A DNA stretch of 64,000 nt, taken from Streptomyces sp. NBC_01244 (lineage in GTDB: Bacteria > Actinomycetota > Actinomycetes > Streptomycetales > Streptomycetaceae). Below the pieces are notes generated by a model. The model saw only the letters and a list, made by a program, of their open reading frames with translations. It did not search any database and was not told the DNA's origin. How positions within the stretch are numbered: position 1 is the stretch's first letter; each line of letters starts with the position of its first letter. Of the stretch, positions 8,701 to 16,975 are shown piece after piece. The stretch spans positions 372,001 to 436,000 of the forward strand of contig NZ_CP108488.1 of NCBI RefSeq assembly GCF_035987325.1, given 5' to 3'. The position numbers were made by a program, and so were the translations under genes.

Positions 8701-9295
8701 GATGGTCATCACGGTCAACCTCGAGGGCACGGCGGGCCACGTGACCTTTTCGCCTCCAGATGAGATCCGCCACAGCGGTCTTGCCAGTGCCGTCGCCGTC
8801 AGTTCCGACGGAACCTGGTTCGCGGTCGCCTGTTGGCATCACACCGAGATATTCACCGCCGACGGACGGTCGTGGGCACGTAGTCACAAACTTGGCCACG
8901 AGGAATGGGTAACGCACACCGACGTGTCGATCAGCCCCGATGACACTTGGCTGGCGGTGTCTCAGGACCGGGGAGCGATCCTAATCTGGGACACCCACAG
9001 CCGCCAGCTGCTACGGACGCTCAGCGGCCATACCGGTCAAGTCAACGCGGTGGCCATCAGCCCGGACGGCACCAGGATCGCATCGGTCGGCGCCGACATG
9101 ACCGTGCGGATCTGGGACCCCGGCCAGGAAACCACACAGACCCTCATGCGCACGCGCAGTCCCCTGCATACCCTCGCCTTCGGACCGGACAGCCGCTCCC
9201 TGTACGTCGGTGGCGACCAGGGCCTGTTCGGATACTCCCTGGATCCGGCGACCACTCCAGGCCCTGACCGGGGACCGACAAGCCTAGGAAGCTGA
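5756..9295 (+). CDS. Membrane-anchored NB-ARC STAND NTPase with 14 WD40 repeats
   Basis: 1179 residues. Two hydrophobic stretches lie near the N-terminus (about residues 9-27 and 39-55). An NB-ARC NTPase follows, with P-loop GLHGAGGFGKTML (about 104-116), Walker B LLVLDDVW (about 197-204) and a sensor-type VTTRN. After an all-helical segment come 14 WD40 units from about 580 to the end, matching two seven-bladed propellers. This is the Apaf-1/plant-NLR architecture: the propeller senses, NTP drives oligomerisation and the N-terminus acts. The membrane-helical N-terminus suggests membrane anchoring or a membrane effector. Start is the ATG with GAGG upstream. Trigger unknown; defence or cell-death function is inference. 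Confidence 0.85.
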   Translation: MGWGKNLGVRAGVACCAAAVVWLGAMAVRDGWGEADPVASVLGATAGIAALIAVLRASRTDRTSGAGLPPSTAPTVPEWVVDRAEVRDVATAVCRRRGGGAVGITTGLHGAGGFGKTMLANVVCADPKVRRHFRGRVYVVTIGREVRGRSAIAAKVAEVTRYLTGDARDIGQDPDLAGQHLAGLLAEQPRMLLVLDDVWEAEQLAPFLQGASRTCVRLVTTRNPGVLPPGSRPITVDRMSSQQALAVLTHGLDLPESISRALVDATGRWALLLRMANQRLSAQAATGADPAAAAYQLLTRLRAQGPTGADDPDAPLDLNDPKRRNAAVRASIQAATTLLPPDGARRFAELGIFAEDEAIPVPLVLLLWQATGDLEEAQARALCKLMADLSLLSLDPAVTEGVVRVHDVVRDYQRAELAGELAAVNRAFVDSLAMDLPQAASASDTLTPVVRAWWQTESRYLQDHLIGHLVDADQSDVAQALAGDLRWIRAHLERLGPNAAIRDLDRVRTPATRTMARDLARAAPLLAPTDPPEALDAVLRSRLGPLPLWNTHHIPLPTSHPTLVNKWTPPDLPDPSLMRSHTDTNHGATALAVNAHGTWFATAGQDGSVRIRSVSTDAEIRTLGGAQNGPLGTLTISPTDTWLATAGADGTVRVWDTASGAHVRTLAGNTSWVTALVSDPNAAWLATVNRDGTTQLWSTTSWKRLRTLALPTGAPATWSPNSIRATGTSPDGALLTTVDSAGTVRTWNTADGTLLTTATCGTGPVRAAALSPDGSWLAIVGNVGTVSLHTTDTGTEIRTLTAHPRAVDALSVSPDGTWLAASGTDGTVRLWDAETGAELNPLTGIAHVRSIAISPDRTWLAALTRDGAVRICDTSVGTGPTSGTRPVVAVRTLAVSPDGTWLATTGDDGLARTWNPATGEETGTLTGHRGHLDVVAISPDGTMIATSGRDGSVRLFNRITEQESHSTQRRRARALAVRPDNSMVITVNLEGTAGHVTFSPPDEIRHSGLASAVAVSSDGTWFAVACWHHTEIFTADGRSWARSHKLGHEEWVTHTDVSISPDDTWLAVSQDRGAILIWDTHSRQLLRTLSGHTGQVNAVAISPDGTRIASVGADMTVRIWDPGQETTQTLMRTRSPLHTLAFGPDSRSLYVGGDQGLFGYSLDPATTPGPDRGPTSLGS

Positions 9296-9315
9296 TCCAG
9301 GCAGGTCGGAGGCCT

Positions 9316-9357
9316 GATGCGGAGGGGTGCCCGGCGAGGGGCCCTCCCTGCCGCATC
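9316..9357 (+). terminator. Probable terminator after the NB-ARC/WD40 gene
   Basis: GATGCGG at 9316-9322 pairs with CCGCATC at 9351-9357, and inner G-rich and C-rich runs can extend the stem with a mismatch. It lies about 20 bases after the stop codon of the NB-ARC gene. Confidence 0.45.
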
Positions 9358-9774
9358 TCCCTTCGGACCTGGCCGAGGTCGCCGCGGATCGCCCCGGCCT
9401 GACGCCGGAACTTGAGGAGACGGCCCGTAGGGAGGCGTGGTTCGGGCCCGCAGATGCTCTGGCGCGTGACAGAGGCCTGCCTGTACAGCGACGAAGCAGC
9501 GTTGTGGATGCGAGGCAATGGGTGAGGAGCCCAAGGGGAGCGTCCTGCGCGGGCCCTGTGCAGACCCGCACACGGGCTCGCAGCACGAGGGCGTGGCCAG
9601 GGTGTGACAAGAGTTACACGGATCGCGATAAACGCGGCTTTGGCTCACTCCGTCTCCCCATCGGAGCGGGTTTTGATCACGTCTGCTCCGATCAGCACGA
9701 GCGGCCGGACGCGGAGGGGCGGTGCTGACGCCCCGAAACGAGCCCTGCCGGGCCGCGCACCGAAAGACCGATAC
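9358..9774. other. Intergenic stretch without a supported gene
   Basis: About 415 bases between the NB-ARC gene and the PIG-L gene. A short plus-strand open frame around 9350-9480 has coding-like residue composition (acidic/Leu-rich) but no credible start or family resemblance; it could be a gene remnant. The promoter of the PIG-L gene should lie in the last 150 bases, but I cannot point to convincing -35/-10 boxes. Confidence 0.4.
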
Positions 9775-11862
9775 ATGACCTCCAGTCAGCACCGATCGAC
9801 GCCGTCCCGCAGGCACTTCATGCTGACGTCCGCAGCGGCGGTGGCGGTCGTCGGAGCCGCCGGGTATGCGGCGGCTTCCTGGCCGGGCGGAACCGAAGGC
9901 GCGGATGACCGGGCGGGAACGGGCAGTGCGCAGGCAGCGCCCCTGGTGAGCAGCGAGTCGGTCATGCAGATCGTCGCCCACGCCGACGACGACCTGTTCT
10001 TCATGAATCCGGACACGGGCCATTCCATACGCTCCGGGCGTCCGATGACCTCGGTGTACGTGACGTCCGGGGAGGCCGACGGGATCAACGCCCCCGGGCA
10101 CGCGTCCCCCGGGCACCCCATGCCGCCCGCCAACCGGGCGCAGTACGCCGAGGCCAGGCAGAACGGCATACGCGCGGCATACGCGCAGATGGCGACCGGC
10201 GACAAGAGCAGTCCCTGGACACGCACCTCCATACCCACGACCGGCGGCGGCAGCGCCGAGCTGGACACCCTCCGGACACACCCCCAGATCAACCTCGTCT
10301 GGATACAACTGCGCGAAGCGCGCGAGATGTACAAGGACGTACCGCACAGCCTCCGCGGTCTGTGGAACGGCCAGACCCCCTCGCTGGAGCCGTGCCTCAC
10401 GTCCGGCACCCCGGCCAAGCCCATCAGTTACACCAGGGACCAGCTCATCGACGCGCTCGTGGGGCTGATGCAGCGCTTCCGCCCCACCCACATTCGCACC
10501 CTGGACCCCACGCCGGCCCGAGAGGGCGTCAGGCATCAGATCATCGATCACCAGGACCACGTCTTCAGCGCCCGCTTCGCCCAGGCGGCGCTTCAGAAGT
10601 ACGCCGCCACCTCTGGCCGCCCGAACTTCACCGTCCAGAGCTACTACGCCTACAACACCAGCTACCTGCCGCACACCTTCGACAAGGCGGGGGCGGATGC
10701 CAAGGCTGAGACGGTGAAGACGTACGCCTGGATGGACCCGAAGGACAACTTCTGCGGCAGTGCCGCGGGTTGCGGCGACCGCAAGGTCTCCAATCGCCCG
10801 TACGGCAACAACTGGGCGCAGTCGGTCCGATACTCCCGCTCCAACTCGACCCGCTGGCTCCAGCCCGGCGACGACGGCAGCCTCTGGGCCTTCGGCGTCC
10901 TCGACCAGAAGCTCGCCGTCTGGCACAAGCCGTCCGGCAGGGACGACGCGTGGACGGGACCGAAGCTGCAGGCGGCGGTCGGCCTGCTCGACGCCGGACT
11001 CACCTCGGTGGGGCTGCCCGACGGGCGCATCGCCGTGTTCGGCACGTGCACCCACCTCGGCCCGGGTGCCGCCTACCGCCGTGAGGTCGTCACCGCCGTC
11101 CAGCAGCGCCCCGGGGGCGACTTCGATCCCTTCCGTCCGCTCGGCTCGCCGCCCCAGAGCGGCGCCAGCGTCCTGTCCGACCTGTCGGCCCCGTCCGCTG
11201 CCGTCGACGGCTCCGGCCACCTCAGGGTGTTCGTACGCGGAGGAGACCTCAGGCTGTACCAGATCGAGCAGGACGCGAACGGAAAGTGGTCCGCGTGGAG
11301 CGATATCGGTGGTTCGGGCCTGCACGGCGACCCGGCCGCCACGACCGACAAGGCCGGCCGCGTCCACGTGCTGACAGCCACCCAGAAGTCCGTACTCGTC
11401 TGGGCCCAGGCATCGCCCGGCGCCCCGTTCTCCAACCGTCCCCAGGAGAGCGGCCTGCCCGCGACCACGGTCAGCGGACTCTCCGCCTGTGCCGACAGCG
11501 ACGGCGACGGGATACGGGTCTTCTTTCGCAAGCCCGACTCGGGGGCCGTCCAAACCGCCGTCCTCGATGGCTCGGGCCGCCGCCCGGTCGTGCTCGACGT
11601 GGGCGGAGTCGGGGGCTACGGCGCGGTGGGCCTGTGCGGCCCCGCCCTAGCCGGCCGCGGCCCCGACGGCACCCTCGGCACGGCTCTGACCGGCAGCGGC
11701 ACACCGCAGTGGACCACCGCCGAGCTGCTCATATCGGGTGCCCCCGCCGGCGCCGGGACCGGATCGGACGGCTTCCTCGCCGCGCTGGGTCTCGACGCCA
11801 AGCTCTACTGGGCCCGGGCGCCCGAGGCGGACGCACCGAAGTGGAGGCTCGCGCCCGGATAG
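9775..11862 (+). CDS. Tat-exported PIG-L family deacetylase with C-terminal propeller/lectin-like domain
   Basis: 695 residues from the ATG at 9775. The N-terminus has a twin-arginine signal (SRRHFMLTSAAAVAVVGAAG), so a folded, probably metal-loaded protein is exported. The PIG-L/LmbE deacetylase domain follows, with zinc motif AHADDD at about residues 66-71 (family consensus AHPDDD, Pro replaced by Ala) and a later H-x-D-H cluster (IIDHQDHV). These enzymes remove N-acetyl groups from sugars. From about 360 to the end, repeats such as DGSLWAFGVLDQKLAVWHKP resemble PLL-like lectin propellers that bind glycans. Predicted role: extracellular de-acetylation of a polysaccharide or glycoconjugate. 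The ribosome binding site is weak. Confidence 0.8.
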   Translation: MTSSQHRSTPSRRHFMLTSAAAVAVVGAAGYAAASWPGGTEGADDRAGTGSAQAAPLVSSESVMQIVAHADDDLFFMNPDTGHSIRSGRPMTSVYVTSGEADGINAPGHASPGHPMPPANRAQYAEARQNGIRAAYAQMATGDKSSPWTRTSIPTTGGGSAELDTLRTHPQINLVWIQLREAREMYKDVPHSLRGLWNGQTPSLEPCLTSGTPAKPISYTRDQLIDALVGLMQRFRPTHIRTLDPTPAREGVRHQIIDHQDHVFSARFAQAALQKYAATSGRPNFTVQSYYAYNTSYLPHTFDKAGADAKAETVKTYAWMDPKDNFCGSAAGCGDRKVSNRPYGNNWAQSVRYSRSNSTRWLQPGDDGSLWAFGVLDQKLAVWHKPSGRDDAWTGPKLQAAVGLLDAGLTSVGLPDGRIAVFGTCTHLGPGAAYRREVVTAVQQRPGGDFDPFRPLGSPPQSGASVLSDLSAPSAAVDGSGHLRVFVRGGDLRLYQIEQDANGKWSAWSDIGGSGLHGDPAATTDKAGRVHVLTATQKSVLVWAQASPGAPFSNRPQESGLPATTVSGLSACADSDGDGIRVFFRKPDSGAVQTAVLDGSGRRPVVLDVGGVGGYGAVGLCGPALAGRGPDGTLGTALTGSGTPQWTTAELLISGAPAGAGTGSDGFLAALGLDAKLYWARAPEADAPKWRLAPG

Positions 11863-12033
11863 TCAGAGGCTGGTCGAAAGCTCACCACGCAGGTGCGGAG
11901 ACCGCGGAGACCCTCGAGTGGACTCCGGAGAACAGCCTCGCGGACCCGGGGCAGGGCTACCGCGTACCTGACGAGGGCGCCGTCGTCCGCCCGACGGTCG
12001 CGCACGCGAAGGCCCGCGTCGCGGAGCCGCCGG

Positions 12034-12606
12034 TCAGGGGGCGTCGATGAGTACCCGGCCGTCGGTCGGCACGGTTGCCGCGAGCCCGTTCGCGTACGCG
12101 TTCTGCACGCGGGACCGCTCGGTCGCGTTGGGCACGGCGTTGGTGCAGGCCGTCCCGGCGCTGGACCCGGACATCAGCTGGGAGCACGGCCCCGGCTTGG
12201 TGTCCGGGAGGCCCAGGCTGTGGCCCAGCTCGTGCGCGGCGATGCGCGTCTTGTCGTACCCCTGGCTCACGGCCTGCGCGCCGAGTTCGACTCGCACCTG
12301 TCGCCCAGGACGGACCGGACCGAGGGTGGCCTGCGGCCAGCCGGTGGTGGCCACGATGACGATCTCGGCCCGGACCCCGGGCGCCGCCTCCACCAGCCGG
12401 ATGTTACTGACGTTCGCGTTCCAGGAAGCGACCCCGGCCGTGATGGCCGCTTCCCAACCTCCGGCCCGGCTGTCGTCGTAACGGAGCGTCACTACCGCTG
12501 CGGAGGCGGCCGGTACGGGTGCGGGTGCCGCGGTCGCGGCGGTTGCCGCCGCGAGAACCATTGCGGCGGCGGAGGTGCCGAGTTTCAGCCAGGTGCCCAG
12601 AGCCAT
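12034..12606 (-). CDS. snpA: Snapalysin (secreted small neutral metalloprotease, M7)
   Basis: 190 residues: Sec signal peptide (about 1-27), then the compact M7 protease. The zinc motif HELGHSLGLPD is at residues 125-135; the two His of HExxH, the third His/Asp position and the catalytic Glu126 are all present, and two Cys after it fit the family's disulfide. Length is normal for Streptomyces small neutral proteases. The usual divergent LysR-type activator gene is not next to it; the neighbours are a PIG-L protein and a beta-helix protein, also exported. Confidence 0.88.
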   Translation of the reverse strand: MALGTWLKLGTSAAAMVLAAATAATAAPAPVPAASAAVVTLRYDDSRAGGWEAAITAGVASWNANVSNIRLVEAAPGVRAEIVIVATTGWPQATLGPVRPGRQVRVELGAQAVSQGYDKTRIAAHELGHSLGLPDTKPGPCSQLMSGSSAGTACTNAVPNATERSRVQNAYANGLAATVPTDGRVLIDAP

Positions 12607-12633
12607 GGTCGTCTTCCTTCATACGTGGGGGGA

Positions 12634-12656
12634 CCCGGCTCCTCGGCGGAGCCGGG
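12634..12656 (-). promoter_or_regulatory. Hairpin in the presumed 5' leader of the snapalysin gene
   Basis: Perfect 9-bp stem CCCGGCTCC / GGAGCCGGG with a 5-base loop, centred about 40 bases upstream of the snapalysin ATG. If transcription starts further upstream this would be in the message and could stabilise it or limit ribosome access. It could also be a remnant terminator; no gene ends here. Confidence 0.35.
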
Positions 12657-13014
12657 GCACTGGAGACGCCGCCGCCGCCCGCCCGTGGCCGCACGTTCGG
12701 ACAGCCGCCCCTCCGGAGCCCTAAGAAGGTAGCCCCGCACCCCACTTACCCGTCATGCACCTGCCAGCCAATTCCGGCAGGCACTCCAGCCGATGCCCGG
12801 TCAGCGGGCGGCACCACCCAGATCATCGATCGGCGGGCGGATCAGTGCTCGCGCGCCTCCGGCGGCAGCAGGCCCGAGCAGGGGTTGAGGGTGGAGGGCA
12901 GGCCGGAGCAACCCACAGCACACGCCCGGTGTGTCCCGAAAAGAATAGATGTTGATCTGATGTAAACAATGATCGGATCACCCCCGGCGCCTCCCCCCAA
13001 CAAGGAGTCAGACG
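12657..13014. other. Intergenic stretch between divergent snapalysin and beta-helix genes
   Basis: No supported gene. It must contain both divergent promoters. The stretch at about 12945-12975 is locally A+T-rich and is the best candidate for the beta-helix promoter; AAGGAG immediately precedes the start at 13015. Confidence 0.4.
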
Positions 13015-14190
13015 ATGAGGCCACTGCGCCGCCCCCACCAGGCCACTACCTTGCTCGCCGCGCCCGCATTCGCTCTCAGTTTCGCCGGCCTGGTCGCCAC
13101 CCCCGCTCACGCCGCCACCATCAACGTCACCTGCTCCCCCGCCGCCCTCATCCAGGCCATCACCACCGCCAACAGCACCCCCACCACCTCCGACACCCTC
13201 AACCTCGCCCGCGACTGCACCTACGCCTATTCCGAGCAGATCGCCGGCCCCGGCCAGGCCGCGCTCCCCCAGGTCACCAGCCCCATCACCATCAACGGAC
13301 GCAACGCCACCATCACCCGCGACGAGAACACCGACCACGAATTCCGCTTCTTCAACCTCCCCCCCACCACCGGCGGGAACCTGACTCTCCGAGACCTTGC
13401 CCTCACCAAAGCCAAAGTCGGAGGAGGCGCCCAGGGCGGGGCCATCCAGCTGGGATTCGGCACCGTCGCTTCCCTTTCCAACACCCGCCTCACCGGCAAC
13501 ACCTCCAGCAACGGAGGCGGCGCCATCAACAACAACAATGGAAGCCTCCGCGTCGTAGGTTCCTACTTCAACAGCAACAACACCGAAGCCGGCCACGGCG
13601 GTGCCATCCTGAGCAACGGCACCACACGCGTAGATCTGAGTGTCTTCACCAGCAACTCCACCGGCCCCGTCACCGGTGGCAACGGAGGAGCCATCGCGCA
13701 CAGCACCATCTCTTCACCCTTCACCCTGACCGCGAGCATCCTCACCGGCAACGAAGCACAAGGCCTCGGCGGTGCGGTCTACAACACCAGTTCCTCCGCG
13801 ACCATCACCAGCAGCCAGATCCGCAGCAACGACGCCAGAACGGGCGGGGGCATCGCCAACTTCGGCACGCTCACCACCAACGTCCAAACCACCATCCGTG
13901 GCAACACTGCAAGCTTCTCCGGTGGTGGCATCTACAACTTTGGAACGCTCAATACCCGCAACACCCTCATCGACGGGAACGCAGTCACTCAAGGAACCGG
14001 CGCCGGCATGCACAACCAGGGCGAGGCGACGCTCCACGACTCCCGCATCACACGCAACACCGCGGCCTACGCCCCCGCCGGCCTCCACAACAACGGCGGA
14101 ACCGTCACCCTCAACCACACCACCATCGCAAACAACAACCCTGGCAACTGCGATCCCTCAAACCCCGCTGCCGCTGGCTGTATTCAGTAG
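13015..14190 (+). CDS. Secreted right-handed beta-helix repeat protein
   Basis: 391 residues. A Sec signal peptide ends near AHAAT (about residue 33). The rest is a repeating beta-helix with G-G-A/G-I turns (NGGGAINNNNG, GHGGAILSNG, NGGAIAHST, GGGIYNFGT), like chlamydial polymorphic-membrane-protein and pectate-lyase-fold repeats. No polysaccharide-lyase active site is recognisable, so it may be a surface adhesin or a structural secreted protein rather than an enzyme. Asn, Ser and Thr are very frequent, as expected for Asn ladders. Start supported by AAGGAG eight bases upstream. No cell-wall anchor motif at the C-terminus. Confidence 0.75.
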   Translation: MRPLRRPHQATTLLAAPAFALSFAGLVATPAHAATINVTCSPAALIQAITTANSTPTTSDTLNLARDCTYAYSEQIAGPGQAALPQVTSPITINGRNATITRDENTDHEFRFFNLPPTTGGNLTLRDLALTKAKVGGGAQGGAIQLGFGTVASLSNTRLTGNTSSNGGGAINNNNGSLRVVGSYFNSNNTEAGHGGAILSNGTTRVDLSVFTSNSTGPVTGGNGGAIAHSTISSPFTLTASILTGNEAQGLGGAVYNTSSSATITSSQIRSNDARTGGGIANFGTLTTNVQTTIRGNTASFSGGGIYNFGTLNTRNTLIDGNAVTQGTGAGMHNQGEATLHDSRITRNTAAYAPAGLHNNGGTVTLNHTTIANNNPGNCDPSNPAAAGCIQ

Positions 14191-14554
14191 GTCCGCCCAG
14201 GGCGGGGGAAACACCACACCCGGCCGGTTCGCTCTCCCCGACCACCCCAGGTCAGAGCCCTGCCACCCGATGAGCAGCCTTGTCGCCGACCTACGAAAAA
14301 TCGGTGACGCCCATCAGGAAACGGAAGAAGCAAGTCGATGGCCCTCAGTACCAGCAGTCCATTTCGAGGAAATCTCCCGCTTCCGTTCATTCCCCCCAAC
14401 CTGCCTCGCGGGGCACCCGGATGCCGTGCAGCGCGGCCGTAAACCGCGGGCCGTCTCCCCGCTGACCGGCTGTGACCAGCAGGGATAGCGGCCAGTCGTC
14501 CTCGCGATGGGCGATCGGAGCCTTCGGGAGATCAGGTCGCGTTCACGGTGAAGG
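14191..14554. other. Convergent intergenic stretch without a supported gene
   Basis: About 360 bases between the ends of the beta-helix gene and a minus-strand secreted protein gene. A short GC hairpin (CCGCCC/GGGCGG, nearly no loop) right after 14190 may help termination. Short open frames here have no ribosome binding site or recognisable content. Confidence 0.4.
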
Positions 14555-15007
14555 TCAGGTCTGGCACTGCTTCGTGGCCGCCTGGGACCAGCCGCTCCAG
14601 GCGGCGCCGTCGGCCCGGGCATGGACGCGGATCTCCACCTTCACCGGGCCGCACACCCGGGTCGTGCTCCCCACGGCGGTGGGGTCGGCGGCCGCGCCGG
14701 GCGCGAGGTAGGTGCGGCCGCTGCCCACCTTCTCCCAGTGGCCGCCGTCGACGACGCGGAAGAACGCCTCGTAGGAGACGTTCAGCCCCTTCTTTCCCGT
14801 GTTGCGCGCCTTGATGTACGCCGTGATGTCCCGCGTGGGGAACCTGCCCACGGAGCCCCGTTCGGCGCTGATGCAGCCGTTGACCGCCACCCGGCCGGTC
14901 GACACGCCCCCTCCGCACGCGATGGCTGCGGCGTGCGCGTTGGCCGGCAGTGTCAGCACCGCCAGCGCGGCCGCGCCCAGGATCGTTCCGGTACGCCTCA
15001 GGTGCAA
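14555..15007 (-). CDS. Small secreted protein of unknown function
   Basis: 150 residues with a Sec signal peptide (hydrophobic LGAAALAVLTL, cleavage near AHA-A at about residue 27). The mature part of about 120 residues is probably an all-beta fold with three Cys (Cys31, Cys44 and one near Val-Cys-Gly). I do not recognise a family. The start is a TTG at 15007 with GGACGGAA upstream; no in-frame ATG fits better. It is transcribed alone toward the beta-helix gene. A role as an extracellular matrix or inhibitor-type protein cannot be told apart from sequence alone. Confidence 0.65.
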   Translation of the reverse strand: MHLRRTGTILGAAALAVLTLPANAHAAAIACGGGVSTGRVAVNGCISAERGSVGRFPTRDITAYIKARNTGKKGLNVSYEAFFRVVDGGHWEKVGSGRTYLAPGAAADPTAVGSTTRVCGPVKVEIRVHARADGAAWSGWSQAATKQCQT

Positions 15008-15298
15008 TGTTCCGTCCCCATTCTTGAAGCCCGACGTCTCTGAGAGACGATGACGCGCCTTCGAGCACGTGGAGCAGCCTCTGAGCGGGTTTTCGCCCGA
15101 ATGGATGCAGGGACCGGCGGCAGCGGTGGCATGCCGCCGGGTCTTACCCGCGACTCGTCGCCAGAGACGACGAGCGCGAGGAAGGACAGAAGCCCATGCC
15201 GCGAGCCGAGGAGGAAGACGTCGCCGCCCACCCCATCGGTACCGTAGAGCAGCGCCCGGGCGGAGCCGCCGCTCACGCGATTGCTTTCCGCGAGTTCC

Positions 15299-16219
15299 TC
15301 ATACCGGGAGGTCGTCCGCGGCCGGTTGAAGTGGCCGCTCCGCTGAAGGATCCGTGGAGCGGAAGTGTGCCTGGTGTTCCCGCAGGAAGGCGTCGAGGGT
15401 GCGGGGCGGGCGGCCGAGAAGGTCGGTGACTGTGGTGGTCGGGCTCTCGGGCCTGGTGACGGCGAGCTGCTGGATCTCGGTCACGTGGTCGGCGAGCCAG
15501 TCGGGCATGTGGGCGTTGCGGATGAGGCTGACGCGCAGTTCGTCCGGGGCGAGGTTGACGTAGCGGACCGCACTGCCCGTCAGAGTGGCCAGCCGTGCGG
15601 CGAGTTCGGGGTAGGAGACGGCTTCCGGTCCGGTCAGGGTGTACGTGCCGCCGGCGATGCCGGGCCTGGTGAGCGCGGCCGCGGCGACGTCGCCTATGTC
15701 GCGGCAGTCGATGTAGTTGCAGGGCGCTTCGCCCATCGTGCCGAGGATGACGCCCTGGGCGACGGCGGGAGCCAGGCGCAGGAGGTTCTGCATGAACGCG
15801 TAAGGGCGCAGGACGGTGTGGGTGAGGCCGCAGGCGCGCAGGTGTTCTTCGACGGCGTGGTGTCCGCGGGAGACGGCGACCGGGGAGTGGGGTTCGGCGG
15901 CGGGTGCGGAGATCTTGACGATGTGTCCGATGCCGGCTTGGGCGGCGAGGTCGATGACGCGGGTTTCGAGCGCGACCTGCGCGGGGCCGTTGGCCATCGC
16001 GAGGAAGAGCTGGTCGGCTCCCTTGAACGCGGTGCGCAGAGAACCGGGGTCGGCGGCGTCGGCGTACTGGACCTCAACGGGCTGCCGGTGTGCGCCGGTT
16101 GTGCCGGGGATCGGGATGTGCGGAGTGCGGGTCAGCGCGCGTACGGGTGCGCCGAGGGCGAGGAGGCTGCGGAGCAGGGCGTTGCCGGTGGCTCCGGTCG
16201 CTCCCATGACGACGATCAT
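15299..16219 (-). CDS. NmrA-like NAD(P)-binding protein (atypical SDR)
   Basis: 306 residues. The N-terminus MIVVMGATGATGNALLRSL contains the GxxGxxG dinucleotide-binding motif of atypical short-chain dehydrogenases in the NmrA/SDR_a5 group; FMQNLLRLAP and YIDCRDIGDVAAAAL are typical of NAD(P)H:quinone-reductase-like members (QorB/YtfG-like). Likely an NADPH-dependent reductase or a redox-sensing regulator. Start chosen at the ATG at 16219, with AAGGAA about ten bases upstream. It lies downstream of a small membrane protein and the MarR gene on the same strand, so it may belong to the MarR-controlled unit. Confidence 0.8.
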   Translation of the reverse strand: MIVVMGATGATGNALLRSLLALGAPVRALTRTPHIPIPGTTGAHRQPVEVQYADAADPGSLRTAFKGADQLFLAMANGPAQVALETRVIDLAAQAGIGHIVKISAPAAEPHSPVAVSRGHHAVEEHLRACGLTHTVLRPYAFMQNLLRLAPAVAQGVILGTMGEAPCNYIDCRDIGDVAAAALTRPGIAGGTYTLTGPEAVSYPELAARLATLTGSAVRYVNLAPDELRVSLIRNAHMPDWLADHVTEIQQLAVTRPESPTTTVTDLLGRPPRTLDAFLREHQAHFRSTDPSAERPLQPAADDLPV

Positions 16220-16302
16220 CGCGTACTCATTCCTTTGCTCGTTCCTTGGTGACTTCGGTCGGGCCGGGGCCCGTCGGGCGGGTGGGCCGGTGGAGGTAAG
16301 GG

Positions 16303-16803
16303 TTACGCCGGGGAGCCCGGGAGTGCCGGAGTGGTGGCGCGCCAGCGGAGGGTGACGATGGTGGCGGCGAGGGCCGCGGAGACGGGCAGGTCGATGCGCA
16401 GGCGCTCCAGCCAGGGGGTGGCGGGGACCGGGGTGTGGGCGGGTACCCATTGGGCCGTGAACCATCCCAGCAGGGCCGCCGCGCCGGCGGCGGTGATGAG
16501 GAGTGCGGCGGTCAGGACGAAGCTCGGGGTGGTGACCGTCCAGCGTCGGGGCCGCCCGCCACGCCGCAGCCAGAGGCCGACCAGGAACGCCACCACGGCG
16601 GAGGTGCCGGCGATGGAGGTACAGGCGGCCACGGCCAGGTCCCGCTGCCCGTTGACGAGACCGGCGGTACCGGCCATCAGCGCGGGGGCGGCGTAGGCGG
16701 TCAGCACTTCACGCCACAGGGTGAACGGCCGGGACGGCCGGGACGGCCGGGACGGCCGGGAAGCTGCTCGATTGCGGCTGGTCCTGTCCTTCGTTGCGGG
16801 CAT
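16303..16803 (-). CDS. Small integral membrane protein, 4 predicted helices
   Basis: 166 residues starting with AAAGAGG eight bases before the ATG. A short basic N-terminus contains a tandem (RPS)n stretch encoded by a 9-base DNA repeat, followed by about four membrane segments. No family is recognised. A putative MarR-type operator is about 105 bases upstream, so it is probably repressed by the adjacent MarR protein. With the NmrA-like gene downstream this could be a small detoxification or stress unit. Confidence 0.65.
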   Translation of the reverse strand: MPATKDRTSRNRAASRPSRPSRPSRPFTLWREVLTAYAAPALMAGTAGLVNGQRDLAVAACTSIAGTSAVVAFLVGLWLRRGGRPRRWTVTTPSFVLTAALLITAAGAAALLGWFTAQWVPAHTPVPATPWLERLRIDLPVSAALAATIVTLRWRATTPALPGSPA

Positions 16804-16907
16804 GGTGGCCTCTTTCTCGTACGTGCGAGGGAAGCGAAGGGTCACGGCGAGGGTGGGGGCGGGGCGGGGCGGGGTGGGGCGGCAGGCCATACCGCCCCAT
16901 GTGATTA

Positions 16908-16919
16908 GGCAGCTAACTA
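16908..16919 (-). promoter_or_regulatory. Putative MarR operator, copy 1
   Basis: GGCAGCTAACTA, upstream of the small membrane protein gene. An almost identical GGCGGCTAACTA lies just upstream of the MarR gene itself at 17507-17518. Both sit within longer A+T-rich half-palindromes (TTAGGC...AACTA). Two copies in front of the MarR gene and its neighbour are what an autoregulated MarR repressor would show. Confidence 0.5.
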
Positions 16920-16928
16920 TCGGGTCAC

Positions 16929-16956
16929 AAAAAGGGCCCGGCCGGAGGGCGGGGCC
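16929..16956 (-). terminator. Terminator after the MarR gene
   Basis: On the minus strand GGCCC and GGGCC can pair across a 12-base loop, followed by CTTTTTG, an unusually good T tract for this DNA. It is 20 bases past the MarR stop codon, separating MarR from the next gene, which then needs its own promoter. Confidence 0.5.
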
Positions 16957-16975
16957 AAAACAGCGGAGAGTGTGA

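Noticed and set aside
9037..11553. Very long open frame (over 800 codons) on the minus strand opposite the PIG-L gene
   Set aside because: Arg/Gly/Ala/Val-rich translation with no family resemblance; it is the GC-bias shadow of a gene with clear Tat signal and zinc motif on the plus strand.
14998..15276. 92-codon minus-strand frame upstream of the small secreted protein gene
   Set aside because: No ribosome binding site, no family resemblance, overlaps the secreted protein start region and has shadow-like composition.
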